Assembly (NCBI GenBank): GCA_963801475.1
Contig: CAWDEX010000001.1
Span: 2,852,001-2,916,000 of the forward strand
Source of the DNA: DAOMFB01 sp963801475
GTDB lineage: Bacteria > Acidobacteriota > Thermoanaerobaculia > UBA5066
Length of the DNA stretch: 64,000 nt
Reading direction: 5' to 3'
Each line of letters starts with the position of its first letter. Within the stretch, counting starts at the first letter, position 1. Shown here in pieces: positions 7,449 to 15,180 of this stretch. Both the position numbers and the translations under genes were made by a program. The notes under the pieces were generated by a model, which had not been told where the DNA came from, did not search any database, and saw only the letters and a list, made by a program, of their open reading frames with translations.

Positions 7449-8042
7449 TCAATTCGCCGCGAGGTCGCCGGCGAGCTCGCGGCGCGTCTCCATCGGAAGC
7501 CCGGCCGATGCCTCGTAGTTCGGGTGGGCGACACGGACGATCGCGGGGACGCGCGGATTCAGAAGGGCTTCCCGCACCGCGGCGTCCGCTCCGACCGGGA
7601 ACCGGAGGTACTGGACGGCCGCGATCCGGTTCTCCCGGCTCTGCCCCTCGAGAAAGCGGGCGTAGATCCGGCGCTCTCCGATCTCGAGGAGGAGCGATCT
7701 CCCGTTCGTCAGGCCGATCAGGCGGTCGAGCTCGGGCTGGATCCGGCGCTCCTCGGTGATTTCGATCAGGAGCGTCGCCGCCAGCTCGCCCGCGTCGGGG
7801 AGGAGCTCGTTGTAGACGTCGATCTCCTGCAGCACCGCCTCCGTCTTCACGATCCGCTCGGCCCGGCACATCTCCTGGATCTGGGACAGGACCGTCAGGC
7901 GGTTCTCGAAGAGGAGCGACATCGACGGGCCGAGGAGGACGCGGCGTCGCGCCTTCTCGGCGATGACGCTCTTCCGCCAGTCGTCGCGGATCAGCTCGTA
8001 TTCGTGGAGGTTCTTGATGTCCGAAAGCTCGATCTTCCTCAT
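7449..8042 (-). CDS. DUF3501 family protein
   Basis: 197 residues from ATG 8042, with AGAGGGA 4 nt upstream. It begins MRKIELSDIKNLHEYELIRD and contains VLLGPSMSLLFENRLTVLSQIQEM, features of DUF3501. No cofactor motif is visible. In other genomes DUF3501 genes sit beside an Fe-S heterodisulfide-reductase-like protein and a rubrerythrin, exactly the order seen here (8060-9328 and 9419-9841), so a role in the same redox module is likely. The molecular function is unknown. Confidence 0.8.
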   Translation of the reverse strand: MRKIELSDIKNLHEYELIRDDWRKSVIAEKARRRVLLGPSMSLLFENRLTVLSQIQEMCRAERIVKTEAVLQEIDVYNELLPDAGELAATLLIEITEERRIQPELDRLIGLTNGRSLLLEIGERRIYARFLEGQSRENRIAAVQYLRFPVGADAAVREALLNPRVPAIVRVAHPNYEASAGLPMETRRELAGDLAAN

Positions 8043-8059
8043 CGTCCCTCTTTCCGGGG

Positions 8060-9328
8060 TCAGGCGGCCGGCAGGCCGTAGGCGTTCCGGAGTACCTCGA
8101 TGGGGTGGAGGACCGGGACGCCCATCCCCTGCCGGATCTGTACGCCGGCGAGGGGGCAGTCGGACGCCACGACCTCGGCCTTCGCCGCGGCGAGGCCGTC
8201 GAAAAGCTTCTGTCCCACCTTCATCGACTCGTCGAAGTACTCCGCCTTCATCGCCCACGTCCCGTCGTGGCCCGAGCACTTCTCGACCATGGTGACCGCC
8301 GCGCCGGTCAGGGCGAGGAGGTCGCGCGACTTGAAGCCGATGTTCTGGACTCTCAGGTGGCACGGGAGGTGGTAGGCGATCGACTTCGGTGCGGCGGGGA
8401 AGTCGGTGAGGAGCGTCCCTTTTCCCTTCAGCTCCATCAGGAACTCGAGGAGGTCGCGGGTCGCCTTCCCGACGCGCTCGACGGCGTCGCCGCCGCCGAG
8501 CCACGGGTATTCCTTCTTGAGCATGAGCGAGCAGGAGGGCCCGGGAGTCACGACCGCGTATCCCTTCTCCACCCACGGCAGAAGGGCCGCGACGACCTCC
8601 CCGCGGGCCCCGATGGCCGCCGGGACGTCGCCGACGTCGAAGAACGGCATCCCGCAGCAGCGCGGGTACTCCACGACGACCTCCACGCGGTTCTTCTCGA
8701 GGACCTGGATCGCCGCCTTGCCGATCTCCGGCCGGTTCCACTCCACCGAGCAGGTCGGGTAGAAGACGACCTTCGCCAAGCTCTCGCCGGCCAGGGCCGG
8801 CTTCGGCCGCCGGCGGAACCAGGCGGTGAACGTCTCGCCCGCGAAGCGAGGGAGGTCCTTCTTCGCCGAGATTCCCACCGCCTTCTCCATCGCCCACCGG
8901 ACGACCGGGAGCGAGTTGACGAAATTCGCGACGGGGGCCATGGGCGCCGAGAGGCGCCCCAGCCGGTCGGGATTCGAGAGCATCCGCTCGCGGAGCGGGA
9001 GCCCGTTCGCCTCCTTCCGGACGCGCCGCGCCTCCAGGACGAGGTGCGGGATGTCGACGTGCCAGCGGTGCGGCGGGATGTAGGGACAGTGCGGGAGGCA
9101 GAGCTTGCACTCGTAGCAGAGATCGACGAAGTCGTCGAGGATCCGGGCGGGGAGCTTGTCGACCTCGCCGTCCACCTCCGGGACGTCGAGCCCCTTGAAG
9201 AGGACGTCGAAGGACGGGCAGAGGGAGAAGCAGCGCCGGCACCCGTGGCAGATGTCGGCGATGCGAGTGAGCTCCTCGGAGAGGGTCTTCGCGTCCGTGA
9301 CCTTGACGGGCTGGCCGACAGCGCCCAT
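8060..9328 (-). CDS. HdrD/GlpC-like (4Fe-4S) CCG-domain oxidoreductase
   Basis: 422 residues. Two ferredoxin-type clusters lie near the N-terminus (CHGCRRCFSLCP at about 27-38 and CYECKLCLPHCP at about 71-82). Two cysteine-rich CCG domains follow, with PRCCGMPFF, LPCHLRVQNIG, KCSGHDGTW and ASDCPLAG. Such proteins (GlpC, HdrD, GlcF relatives) pass electrons between a soluble donor and quinones or thiols. There is no transmembrane helix. It lies between rubrerythrin and DUF3501, which suggests it feeds electrons to rubrerythrin for peroxide reduction (inference). The start ATG 9328 has AAGGA upstream. Confidence 0.88.
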   Translation of the reverse strand: MGAVGQPVKVTDAKTLSEELTRIADICHGCRRCFSLCPSFDVLFKGLDVPEVDGEVDKLPARILDDFVDLCYECKLCLPHCPYIPPHRWHVDIPHLVLEARRVRKEANGLPLRERMLSNPDRLGRLSAPMAPVANFVNSLPVVRWAMEKAVGISAKKDLPRFAGETFTAWFRRRPKPALAGESLAKVVFYPTCSVEWNRPEIGKAAIQVLEKNRVEVVVEYPRCCGMPFFDVGDVPAAIGARGEVVAALLPWVEKGYAVVTPGPSCSLMLKKEYPWLGGGDAVERVGKATRDLLEFLMELKGKGTLLTDFPAAPKSIAYHLPCHLRVQNIGFKSRDLLALTGAAVTMVEKCSGHDGTWAMKAEYFDESMKVGQKLFDGLAAAKAEVVASDCPLAGVQIRQGMGVPVLHPIEVLRNAYGLPAA

Positions 9329-9384
9329 GGCAGCGTCCTTTCTGGGATCGGCGGGGGGCGTGGCCGGAAGGCAGAGAAGCGGCC

Positions 9385-9411
9385 GCGGGGGGCGCCTCGG
9401 GCGCCCCCCGC
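9385..9411. terminator. Perfect 12-bp hairpin between rubrerythrin and the Fe-S gene
   Basis: GCGGGGGGCGCC, a 3-nt loop, then GGCGCCCCCCGC: a perfect 12-bp stem of pure G-C pairs. It lies in the 90-bp gap after the rubrerythrin stop and before the Fe-S oxidoreductase gene, both on the minus strand. No T tract follows, so it may attenuate transcription or protect the upstream mRNA end rather than fully terminate, giving higher rubrerythrin than downstream expression. Confidence 0.6.
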
Positions 9412-9418
9412 TCCGCGA

Positions 9419-9841
9419 TCAGGCGTTCAGGGTGGCGAGGAGCTTCGTGAACCGGTTGGCGTGGGACTTCTCGGCGCGCGCCAGCGTCTCGAACCAGTCG
9501 GCGATCTCGGCGAAGCCTTCCTCGCGGGCCGTCCGGGCGAAGCCCGGGTACATCTGCGTGTACTCGTACGTCTCGCCTTCGATGGCCGACTTCAGATTCA
9601 TCTCCGTGGAGCCGAACGGAAGCCCCGTGGCCGGGTCGCCGGCCGGCTTCAGGTAGTCCATGTGGCCGTGCGCGTGCCCGGTCTCCCCCTCGGCCGTGTC
9701 GCGGAAGTTCCCCGCGACCTCCGGGTACCCTTCGACGTCGGCCTTGTCGGCGAAATAGAGGTAACGCCGGTTTGCCTGGCTCTCGCCGGCGAAGGCGTGC
9801 TTGAGGTTCTCGTGGGTCTTGGTGTCTTTCAGGTTGGCCAT
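9419..9841 (-). CDS. Rubrerythrin-family ferritin-like protein (lacks rubredoxin domain)
   Basis: 140 residues from ATG 9841, which has GGAGGA 6 nt upstream; the longer frame to 9895 reads through the promoter. It is a four-helix diiron domain: AFAGESQANRRYLYFAD (first Glu), EGETGHAHGHMDYL (E-x-x-H), SAIEGETYEY and ARAEKSHANRF. The C-terminal rubredoxin FeCys4 domain of classical rubrerythrins is absent, so an external electron donor is needed; the neighbouring Fe-S protein is the obvious candidate. It is divergent from ahpC across a region with PerR-like operators, one of which covers its -10 TATACT. Confidence 0.9.
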   Translation of the reverse strand: MANLKDTKTHENLKHAFAGESQANRRYLYFADKADVEGYPEVAGNFRDTAEGETGHAHGHMDYLKPAGDPATGLPFGSTEMNLKSAIEGETYEYTQMYPGFARTAREEGFAEIADWFETLARAEKSHANRFTKLLATLNA

Positions 9842-9868
9842 GGAATCCTCCTTCATGGTGAGGCAGAA

Positions 9869-9885
9869 TTTAGACTGAGTATAAG
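9869..9885 (-). promoter_or_regulatory. PerR-like operator 1, over the rubrerythrin -10
   Basis: TTAGACTGAGTATAA at 9870-9884 matches the Bacillus PerR box TTAGAATTATTATAA at 12 of 15 positions. On the minus strand it contains TATACT, a 5-of-6 match to the -10, about 30 nt before the rubrerythrin ATG. Binding would block that promoter. No perR/fur gene is in the window, so the regulator is inferred. Confidence 0.6.
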
Positions 9886-9902
9886 AAGGAATCAAGGGTC
9901 AC

Positions 9903-9931
9903 TGGACTTCTGTTTAGACTCTATCTAAAAT
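9903..9931 (+). promoter_or_regulatory. ahpC promoter
   Basis: TGGACT (9903-9908) and TAAAAT (9926-9931) are spaced by 17 nt, 4-of-6 and 5-of-6 matches to -35 and -10. The palindromic operator at 9913-9929 fills the spacer and overlaps the -10, the arrangement expected of a repressed promoter. Confidence 0.55.
9913..9929 (+). promoter_or_regulatory. PerR-like operator 2, in the ahpC promoter
   Basis: TTTAGA-CTCTA-TCTAAA is a perfect 6-5-6 inverted repeat and shares TTTAGACT with operator 1. It matches the PerR consensus at 10 of 15 positions. Two similar sites 44 bp apart, each over one of two divergent peroxide-gene promoters, argue for a common Fur-family repressor. Confidence 0.6.
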
Positions 9932-9993
9932 AGTACCTGCCCGGACGAACTCTATCCCCCGTCCCGGGAATCCGGAATAAGGAGTCTGACTCA

Positions 9994-10584
9994 ATGTCAC
10001 AGATCGTCGGCCAGAAAGCCCCCGACTTCGCCCAGGAGGGCGTGCTCGGCGGCCGGTTCGGCACGTACCGCCTCTCCGACTACCGCGGAAAGTGGGTCGT
10101 GCTCTTCTTCTATCCGCTCGACTTCACGTTCGTCTGTCCCACCGAGATCCTCGCCTTCTCCGACCGGATCGAAGAGTTCCGGAAGCTCGGCGCCGAGGTG
10201 CTCGGCGTCTCCGTCGACTCGAAGTACAGCCACCTCGCCTGGACGGAGAAGCCCCGCGAGCAGGGCGGCATCCGGGGGCTCGCCTACCCGCTGCTCGAAG
10301 ACCTCCGGAAGGAACTCTCCGTCGCCTACAGCGTCCTCGACGGCGCGGGAGCCGTCGCCCTCCGCGGCCTCTTCCTCGTCGATCCGGACGGCATCGTCCA
10401 GCATGCCACCGTCAACAACCTCGGCGTCGGCCGTTCGGTCGACGAGACGCTTCGCGTCCTCCAGGCCTTTCAGTTCGTCCGCGAGCACGGTGAGGTCTGC
10501 CCCGCCGACTGGAAGCCGGGGGCGAAGTCGATGAAGGCCGACTGGGAGAAGTCGAAGGAGTACTTCGCGGCCGCCTCGAAGTAA
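9994..10584 (+). CDS. ahpC: 2-Cys peroxiredoxin (AhpC/Prx1 type)
   Basis: 196 residues. The peroxidatic Cys48 is in FYPLDFTFVCPTE and the resolving Cys169 in EHGEVCPADW; Arg in VALRG completes the active site. It reduces H2O2 and organic peroxides and is recycled by thioredoxin or a thioredoxin-reductase-like flavoprotein. AAGGAG lies 9 nt before the ATG. trxB follows after 10 nt, so enzyme and reductase are probably co-transcribed from the operator-controlled promoter. Confidence 0.95.
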   Translation: MSQIVGQKAPDFAQEGVLGGRFGTYRLSDYRGKWVVLFFYPLDFTFVCPTEILAFSDRIEEFRKLGAEVLGVSVDSKYSHLAWTEKPREQGGIRGLAYPLLEDLRKELSVAYSVLDGAGAVALRGLFLVDPDGIVQHATVNNLGVGRSVDETLRVLQAFQFVREHGEVCPADWKPGAKSMKADWEKSKEYFAAASK

Positions 10585-10594
10585 AGTCCGGAGC

Positions 10595-11557
10595 ATGCCC
10601 CAGAAGACGCATTACCCCGTCGCCGTCATCGGCTCCGGGCCTGCCGGCCTGACGGCCGCCATCTACAGCGCGCGCGCCGGTCTGGCGCCTCTCGTCATCG
10701 AGGGACTCCAGCCCGGCGGCCAGCTGACCACGACGACCGAGGTCGAGAACTTCCCCGGCTTTCCGGACGGCATCCAGGGCCCGGCCCTCATGGACGTCAC
10801 CCGGAAGCAGGCCGAGCGGTTCGGCGCCGAGATCGTCGTCGACACGGTCACGGCCGTGGACGTCACGGTCCGTCCGTTCGCCCTGACCCTGGAGGGGGCG
10901 GGCCGGGTCACGGCCGACGCCGTCATCGTCGCCTCCGGGGCCTCGGCGAAGTACCTCGGCCTTCCGGCAGAAAAGCGGCTCCTCGGCTACGGAGTCTCGG
11001 CCTGCGCCACGTGCGACGGCTTCTTCTTCAAGGGGAAGGAGGTCGTCGTCGTCGGCGGCGGCGACACGGCGGCCGAGGAGGCGATCTTCCTGACGAAATT
11101 CTGTACGAAGGTCTGGCTCGTCCACCGCCGCGGCGAGCTGCGGGCATCGAAGATCATGCAGCAGCGGGTCCTCGCCAACCCGAAGATCGAGATCCTCTGG
11201 AACACGGTCGTCGAGGACATCCTCGGCGAGCCGGGCGGCGGGCGCGCGTCGAGCGGCGTCACCGGCGTCGCCGTCCGGAACGTGGCCACGGGCGAGCGGC
11301 GGACGCTTCCGGTCTCGGGCTATTTCTCGGCCATCGGCCACCAGCCGAACACCGACGTCTTCCGTGGAAAGCTCGCGATGGACGAGACCGGCTACCTGAG
11401 GATCCGCCACCCGTCGACGGCCACGTCCGTCGAGGGGATCTTCGCTGCGGGGGACGTGGCGGACCCCACCTACCGCCAGGCCATCTCGGCCGCCGGCGAA
11501 GGGTGCAAGGCCGCCATCGACGCCGAGAGGTGGCTGGGGGCCCAGGGGATTCACTGA
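10595..11557 (+). CDS. trxB: Thioredoxin-disulfide reductase
   Basis: 320 residues with the FAD site GSGPAGLTAAIYSARAGL (13-30), redox-active Cys137-Ala-Thr-Cys140 followed by DGFFF, NADPH site VVGGGDTAAEEA (152-163), and the C-terminal FAD segment GIFAAGDVAD. It is the low-molecular-weight bacterial TrxB; because it directly follows ahpC it may serve the peroxiredoxin directly or through thioredoxin. No N-terminal AhpF-type extension is present. Confidence 0.96.
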   Translation: MPQKTHYPVAVIGSGPAGLTAAIYSARAGLAPLVIEGLQPGGQLTTTTEVENFPGFPDGIQGPALMDVTRKQAERFGAEIVVDTVTAVDVTVRPFALTLEGAGRVTADAVIVASGASAKYLGLPAEKRLLGYGVSACATCDGFFFKGKEVVVVGGGDTAAEEAIFLTKFCTKVWLVHRRGELRASKIMQQRVLANPKIEILWNTVVEDILGEPGGGRASSGVTGVAVRNVATGERRTLPVSGYFSAIGHQPNTDVFRGKLAMDETGYLRIRHPSTATSVEGIFAAGDVADPTYRQAISAAGEGCKAAIDAERWLGAQGIH

Positions 11558-11723
11558 GCCCTTCCGGCGGCCACGAGCCCCCCGAGGGCGACGGCGGCTC
11601 AGGACGCCGTGGGCGGCCAAAGAGCGAGCCGACGAGCGTCGTGACGGAGAGAACCAGGATGTTCGCCCCGTCGCGCTCGCGCGTCCTCACGTCCGGATCG
11701 TATCCCGCGGGCAGCGGGCGACC

Positions 11724-13262
11724 TCAGAACGCCTGGTTCGACGCGAATGAGAGAAGCCAGCCGGTCCGCCCCAGCGGATCCGGACGGAACGCACGCGCGA
11801 TGTCGAGGCGGAGAAGCGACATCTGGGAGGCTCGCGTGAGGCCGATGCGAAGCCCGACCCCGGCATCGGCGAGCCTCCGGAAGCCGTCCGGCGCACCCCA
11901 CGAAACCCCGGCGTCGCCGAAGGCCGCGGCCCCGAGCGAGACCAGCTTCAAGACGTCGTAGAAGAAGACGGTCCGGAGCTCCAGGTTCGCCACGGCCCGG
12001 CCGCTTCCCGAGACGGCGTGCAGACGGTACGCGCGGAGTCCGGTCTCGCCGTCGAGATAGATCTGCGCCTCCGGGTCGAGCCGCCACCCCGCGAGCGAGC
12101 CGATCCGCGACACGAGAGCCCAGCGGCCGGACTGAAAGATCGCGCGGACGTCGAGTGCCGCGAGTACGTTCCGTGGCCCGTTCTCGTACCGGGTCTCGGC
12201 GGTCAGCGTCGCCGTCGAGAAGCCCGAAGGAATCAGCGTCCCCATGCTCCCGCGAGCCGTGAGCTTCGCGGCCCCCGTCGCCTCGAGGATCTTCGGCGAA
12301 AAGGCCAGCTCCACGCGCCCGACCGGCGCGAGATTGAAGTCCTCGGTCCGCCCGATCTTGTCGACGTCGATCCGCTCGATCCAGCGTCGCTCGTCCTTCT
12401 CGACTCCGGCCCCGATGAAGAGAAAACGGCGGGGTGGCTCGACCGCCGGAGGCGGCGGCCCGAAGGCGCCGGCGCCGAGCGCGGTATCGCTCCACTCGAT
12501 GGAGGCGAGCATCCGGTGGGCCGAATCCCACGTGTGGTCGGCACGGAGCCCTCCTTCCGCGCGGAAGATCGTCTGGCGTTCGGCCCACTGGGCCGCCTCG
12601 TTTCCCCCGGCGTAGAGCTTCGGCTGGAAGTTCGCCTGGCGGTAGAAGACGCCGGCCGCCCAGGGCGTGTCGAGCGCGTAGAAGGGGCGCTGAAGACGCC
12701 CTTCGTAGACGGTGCCGTCCGACAGGTTGGAGTAGAGGACGGCCAGTTGCGTGTACGGCCGGAGGAAGGCCGGGTCCGCGAAGGAGAAGGAGCGCGAGAT
12801 GCGCTCGGTTCCGCTGTCGTAGAGGAACTTCAGCTGTCGGCCCGTGCCGAGGACGTTGCCCTCCTCGAGACCGATGGAGTAGGTCGTCACCCCCCCCTTG
12901 TTCGAGAGCGAACCGCGAAGGAGGAGCGTCCAGGCGTCGCCGGTCTCCACGACGACCTTCGTCCCGACGGCCCGGACGAGGACGTACCGGAAGAGGCCCG
13001 TGGCTCGCAGGTTCCGCTCGGTCTCGGCCAGTCGCTCGGGGTCGAGGGGATCGCCGACCGAGAAGAGAAGGAACTTCTCGATGACGTGGTCGCGCGTCAC
13101 CGCGTGGAGCCCGTTGGCGAGGCGGTACGGAAAGAACGCCTCGGCCGCCTCAGTCGGCGAGAAGACGTTATTCGTCCGGAACTCGATCTCGGTGATGCGC
13201 GCCGGTTCCTGGGCCACGGCGGAAAACGCGGCGAGACCGAGGGCGAACAGGGCCGAGCGCAC
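11724..13262 (-). CDS. Omp85/BamA-superfamily outer-membrane beta-barrel protein
   Basis: 512 residues from GTG 13262. A signal peptide (LFALGLAAFSAVAQ) is followed by one POTRA-like module (residues about 22-125: ITEIEFRTNNVFSP ... GDPLDPERLAETERNLRATGLF ... VVVETGD) and then a long alternating-polarity barrel that ends in aromatic residues (LLSFASNQAF). The single POTRA and about 390-residue barrel resemble short Omp85 relatives (TamA or patatin-type) rather than BamA, which has five POTRAs. The substrate is unknown. It lies 12 nt after the PduO gene; the two are probably co-transcribed. The 166 bp between its stop and trxB hold no recognisable gene. Confidence 0.75.
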   Translation of the reverse strand: MRSALFALGLAAFSAVAQEPARITEIEFRTNNVFSPTEAAEAFFPYRLANGLHAVTRDHVIEKFLLFSVGDPLDPERLAETERNLRATGLFRYVLVRAVGTKVVVETGDAWTLLLRGSLSNKGGVTTYSIGLEEGNVLGTGRQLKFLYDSGTERISRSFSFADPAFLRPYTQLAVLYSNLSDGTVYEGRLQRPFYALDTPWAAGVFYRQANFQPKLYAGGNEAAQWAERQTIFRAEGGLRADHTWDSAHRMLASIEWSDTALGAGAFGPPPPAVEPPRRFLFIGAGVEKDERRWIERIDVDKIGRTEDFNLAPVGRVELAFSPKILEATGAAKLTARGSMGTLIPSGFSTATLTAETRYENGPRNVLAALDVRAIFQSGRWALVSRIGSLAGWRLDPEAQIYLDGETGLRAYRLHAVSGSGRAVANLELRTVFFYDVLKLVSLGAAAFGDAGVSWGAPDGFRRLADAGVGLRIGLTRASQMSLLRLDIARAFRPDPLGRTGWLLSFASNQAF

Positions 13263-13274
13263 CGTCCGGCTTCG

Positions 13275-13868
13275 TCAGCTCCGGGCCGGATCCCAGAGCG
13301 TCTCGGGCTCGCGGCGGATCCTAGCGGCCCAGCGGGAGAGGACGAAAAGGAGGTCCGAGAGGCGGTTCAGGTAGGCGAGGACGTGGTCGCCGACCGTCTC
13401 CTTTCGCGAAAGGGCCGTCACGACCCGCTCGGCACGCCGGCAGACGGTACGGGCCTGGTGAAGGAAGGCCCCGACCGGCCCGCCCCCCGGCAGGATGAAG
13501 GAGGTCAGCGCCGAAAGGCCCGCGTTCAGCTCGTCGATCTCGGCTTCGAGCCGTTTCACGTGCCGTTCCTCGACCACCGGCTGATTCGGATGGCGGTCCT
13601 TATCGAGGGTGGCGAGGTCCGAACCGAGGTTGAAGAGCTCGTTCTGGAGCCGTTCGATGAGGGCGTCGAGTCGAAGCCGATCCGGGTCGGACGCCCCGGG
13701 GGTGTCGCGGTTGGCGACTCGCGCCAGGCCGAGGACGGCGTTCAGCTCGTCGACCGACCCGTAGCTCTCGATCCGGAGGGAGTCTTTCGCGACCCGCTGG
13801 CCGCCGACGAGGCTCGTCTCGCCCTGATCGCCCCCCCGGGTGTAGACACGGTCGATCCGGATCGCCAT
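13275..13868 (-). CDS. PduO-type cob(I)alamin adenosyltransferase
   Basis: 197 residues. The N-terminal ATP-binding signature VYTRGGDQGETSLVGGQRV (8-26) and SYGSVDELNAVLGLAR are diagnostic, as is the C-terminal CRRAERVVTAL and YLNRLSDLLFVLSR (arginine and asparagine cobalamin-site residues). The enzyme makes adenosylcobalamin from cob(I)alamin and ATP. No B12-dependent enzyme lies next to it, although the acyl-CoA carboxylase at 40.7-44.4 kb would feed methylmalonyl-CoA mutase if it acts on propionyl-CoA (inference). GAAGGAGAG precedes the ATG; the divergent PHP gene starts 43 bp away. Confidence 0.93.
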   Translation of the reverse strand: MAIRIDRVYTRGGDQGETSLVGGQRVAKDSLRIESYGSVDELNAVLGLARVANRDTPGASDPDRLRLDALIERLQNELFNLGSDLATLDKDRHPNQPVVEERHVKRLEAEIDELNAGLSALTSFILPGGGPVGAFLHQARTVCRRAERVVTALSRKETVGDHVLAYLNRLSDLLFVLSRWAARIRREPETLWDPARS

Positions 13869-13896
13869 GCGCCGTCTCTCCTTCAGCGGGGCAGCT

Positions 13897-13902
13897 TACA
13901 CT
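13897..13902 (+). promoter_or_regulatory. TACACT -10-like box 8 nt before the PHP gene
   Basis: TACACT is followed by 8 nt and then the ATG at 13911, with no Shine-Dalgarno between. Such spacing would make the transcript begin at or beside the start codon (leaderless). Confidence 0.45.
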
Positions 13903-13910
13903 CCGGCCCA

Positions 13911-14732
13911 ATGCGGCCGGCGGACTACGGCACCGACTACCACGTCCACACGGCCCGCTGCGGGCACGCCGGCGGGACGATGCGGGAGTACGTGGAAGCG
14001 GCTCTCGCCCGCGGCCTTCTCGAGATCGCCTTCACGGACCACGCCCCGCTCTACTTCCTCCCGGGCGACGACCCCGACCCCGGCCTCGCCATGACGCGCG
14101 CCGAGCTCCCCGGCTACGTCGAGGAGGTCCTCGAGCTCCGGGAGGAGTACCGCGGCCGGATCGACGTCCTCCTCGGGATCGAGGCCGACTACGCGGAAGG
14201 GCACGAGGCGGCGCTCCGCGACCTCCTCGCTCCGTACGACTGGGACGTGGTCCTCGGCTCCGTCCACTGGGTGGCCGGCTCGTGGATCGACGCTCCCGGC
14301 GCCGCCCGGAGGCACCGGGAAGAAGGGACGGTCTTCCTCTGGTGGGAGTACTGGCGGCTCCTCGCCCGCGCAGCGTCGAGCGGCCTCTTCGACGTCCTGA
14401 CGCACCTCGACCTGCCCAAGAAGTTCGGGGACCGGATGCCCGAGTCCCTTGCGGCCTCCGAAGAGCGTGCCGTCGAGGCCACGCGCGCCGCGGGCGTCGC
14501 CATCGAGGTCTCGAGCGCCGGGCTCCGGAAAGCGGTCGGCGAGGAGTACCCGTCGCCTCCCCTCCTCGCGCGCCTCGTCGCCGCGGGTGTTCCGATCGTC
14601 CTGTCGTCCGACGCCCACGCTCCCGCGGAGGTGGCCTTCTCCCGGTCGAAGATCGTCGCGGCGGCGCTTCGGGCCGGGGCGACCGAGCACCTGTCGTTCC
14701 GCCGGCGGCAGCGACGCCGCCACCCCCTCTGA
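13911..14732 (+). CDS. PHP-family histidinol-phosphatase (HisJ type)
   Basis: 273 residues from ATG 13911; the open frame further upstream is antisense to the Omp85 gene. Metal-site motifs of the PHP fold occur in order: DYHVHTARCGH (9-19), FTDHAP, GIEADY, GSVHW, THLDLPKKFG and SSDAHAP. The layout and length match histidinol-phosphate phosphatase of the HisK/HisJ type, which makes histidinol in histidine synthesis. No other his genes are nearby, so a related sugar-phosphate phosphatase is possible. Confidence 0.85.
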   Translation: MRPADYGTDYHVHTARCGHAGGTMREYVEAALARGLLEIAFTDHAPLYFLPGDDPDPGLAMTRAELPGYVEEVLELREEYRGRIDVLLGIEADYAEGHEAALRDLLAPYDWDVVLGSVHWVAGSWIDAPGAARRHREEGTVFLWWEYWRLLARAASSGLFDVLTHLDLPKKFGDRMPESLAASEERAVEATRAAGVAIEVSSAGLRKAVGEEYPSPPLLARLVAAGVPIVLSSDAHAPAEVAFSRSKIVAAALRAGATEHLSFRRRQRRRHPL

Positions 14733-14739
14733 CGCCGGA

Positions 14740-15180
14740 TCAGCCCCGGAGCGCGGGGAGAAACGGGTCCGCGAGCTCGACGGCAAAGGAGGGCGTCACC
14801 CGGAGCGTCATCAACGCCAGCCGGCAGCCCCGTCCCTCTGCCGCGACCCGCGCCGAAACGTGGTCCCAGATCCAGCGGGCCAGGTTCTCCGCCGTCGGGA
14901 CCGTCCGGGCGAATTCCGGGATCTCGGCGTTCAGGTTCCGGTGGTCGAGCGGCCGGTCGACCTCCTCCTTCAGGATCCGGTCGAGGTCGGTGAGGTTCAG
15001 GAGCATCCCGTCCTCGGCATCCACCGGGCCGGCGATGGAGACCTCGAGGGCGTAGTTGTGGCCGTAGCCGGACGGGCTCGCCGCGTCGCCGAACGTCGCG
15101 CGGTTCCACGCCTCGCCCTTCGCGGGGTTCCAGAGGCGGTGCGCGGCGTTGAAGTGGATGGTGCGGGAGAGAAGAATCAC
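14740..15180 (-). CDS. 6-pyruvoyltetrahydropterin synthase/QueD-family protein lacking the catalytic Cys
   Basis: 146 residues from GTG 15180, overlapping the FKBP stop as GTGA. The T-fold layout is clear: HFNAAHRLWNPAKGEAWN (first zinc His), LTDLDRILKEEVDRPLDHRNLN, and TAENLARWIWDHV. The block that reads FGxCxxPxGHGHNY in the family reads FGDAASPSGYGHNY here. Both the catalytic Cys (now Ala) and one zinc His (now Tyr) are missing; I checked this against the nucleotides. It may therefore not be a working QueD and could act on another pterin or have a structural role. No queC/E/F is adjacent. Confidence 0.75.
   Translation of the reverse strand: MILLSRTIHFNAAHRLWNPAKGEAWNRATFGDAASPSGYGHNYALEVSIAGPVDAEDGMLLNLTDLDRILKEEVDRPLDHRNLNAEIPEFARTVPTAENLARWIWDHVSARVAAEGRGCRLALMTLRVTPSFAVELADPFLPALRG

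Noticed and set aside
11558..11723. A possible small gene after trxB (frame from 11690 on the minus strand)
   Set aside because: The open frame runs on into antisense trxB, has Pro/Arg-rich shadow composition, and lacks a recognisable domain or ribosome binding site.
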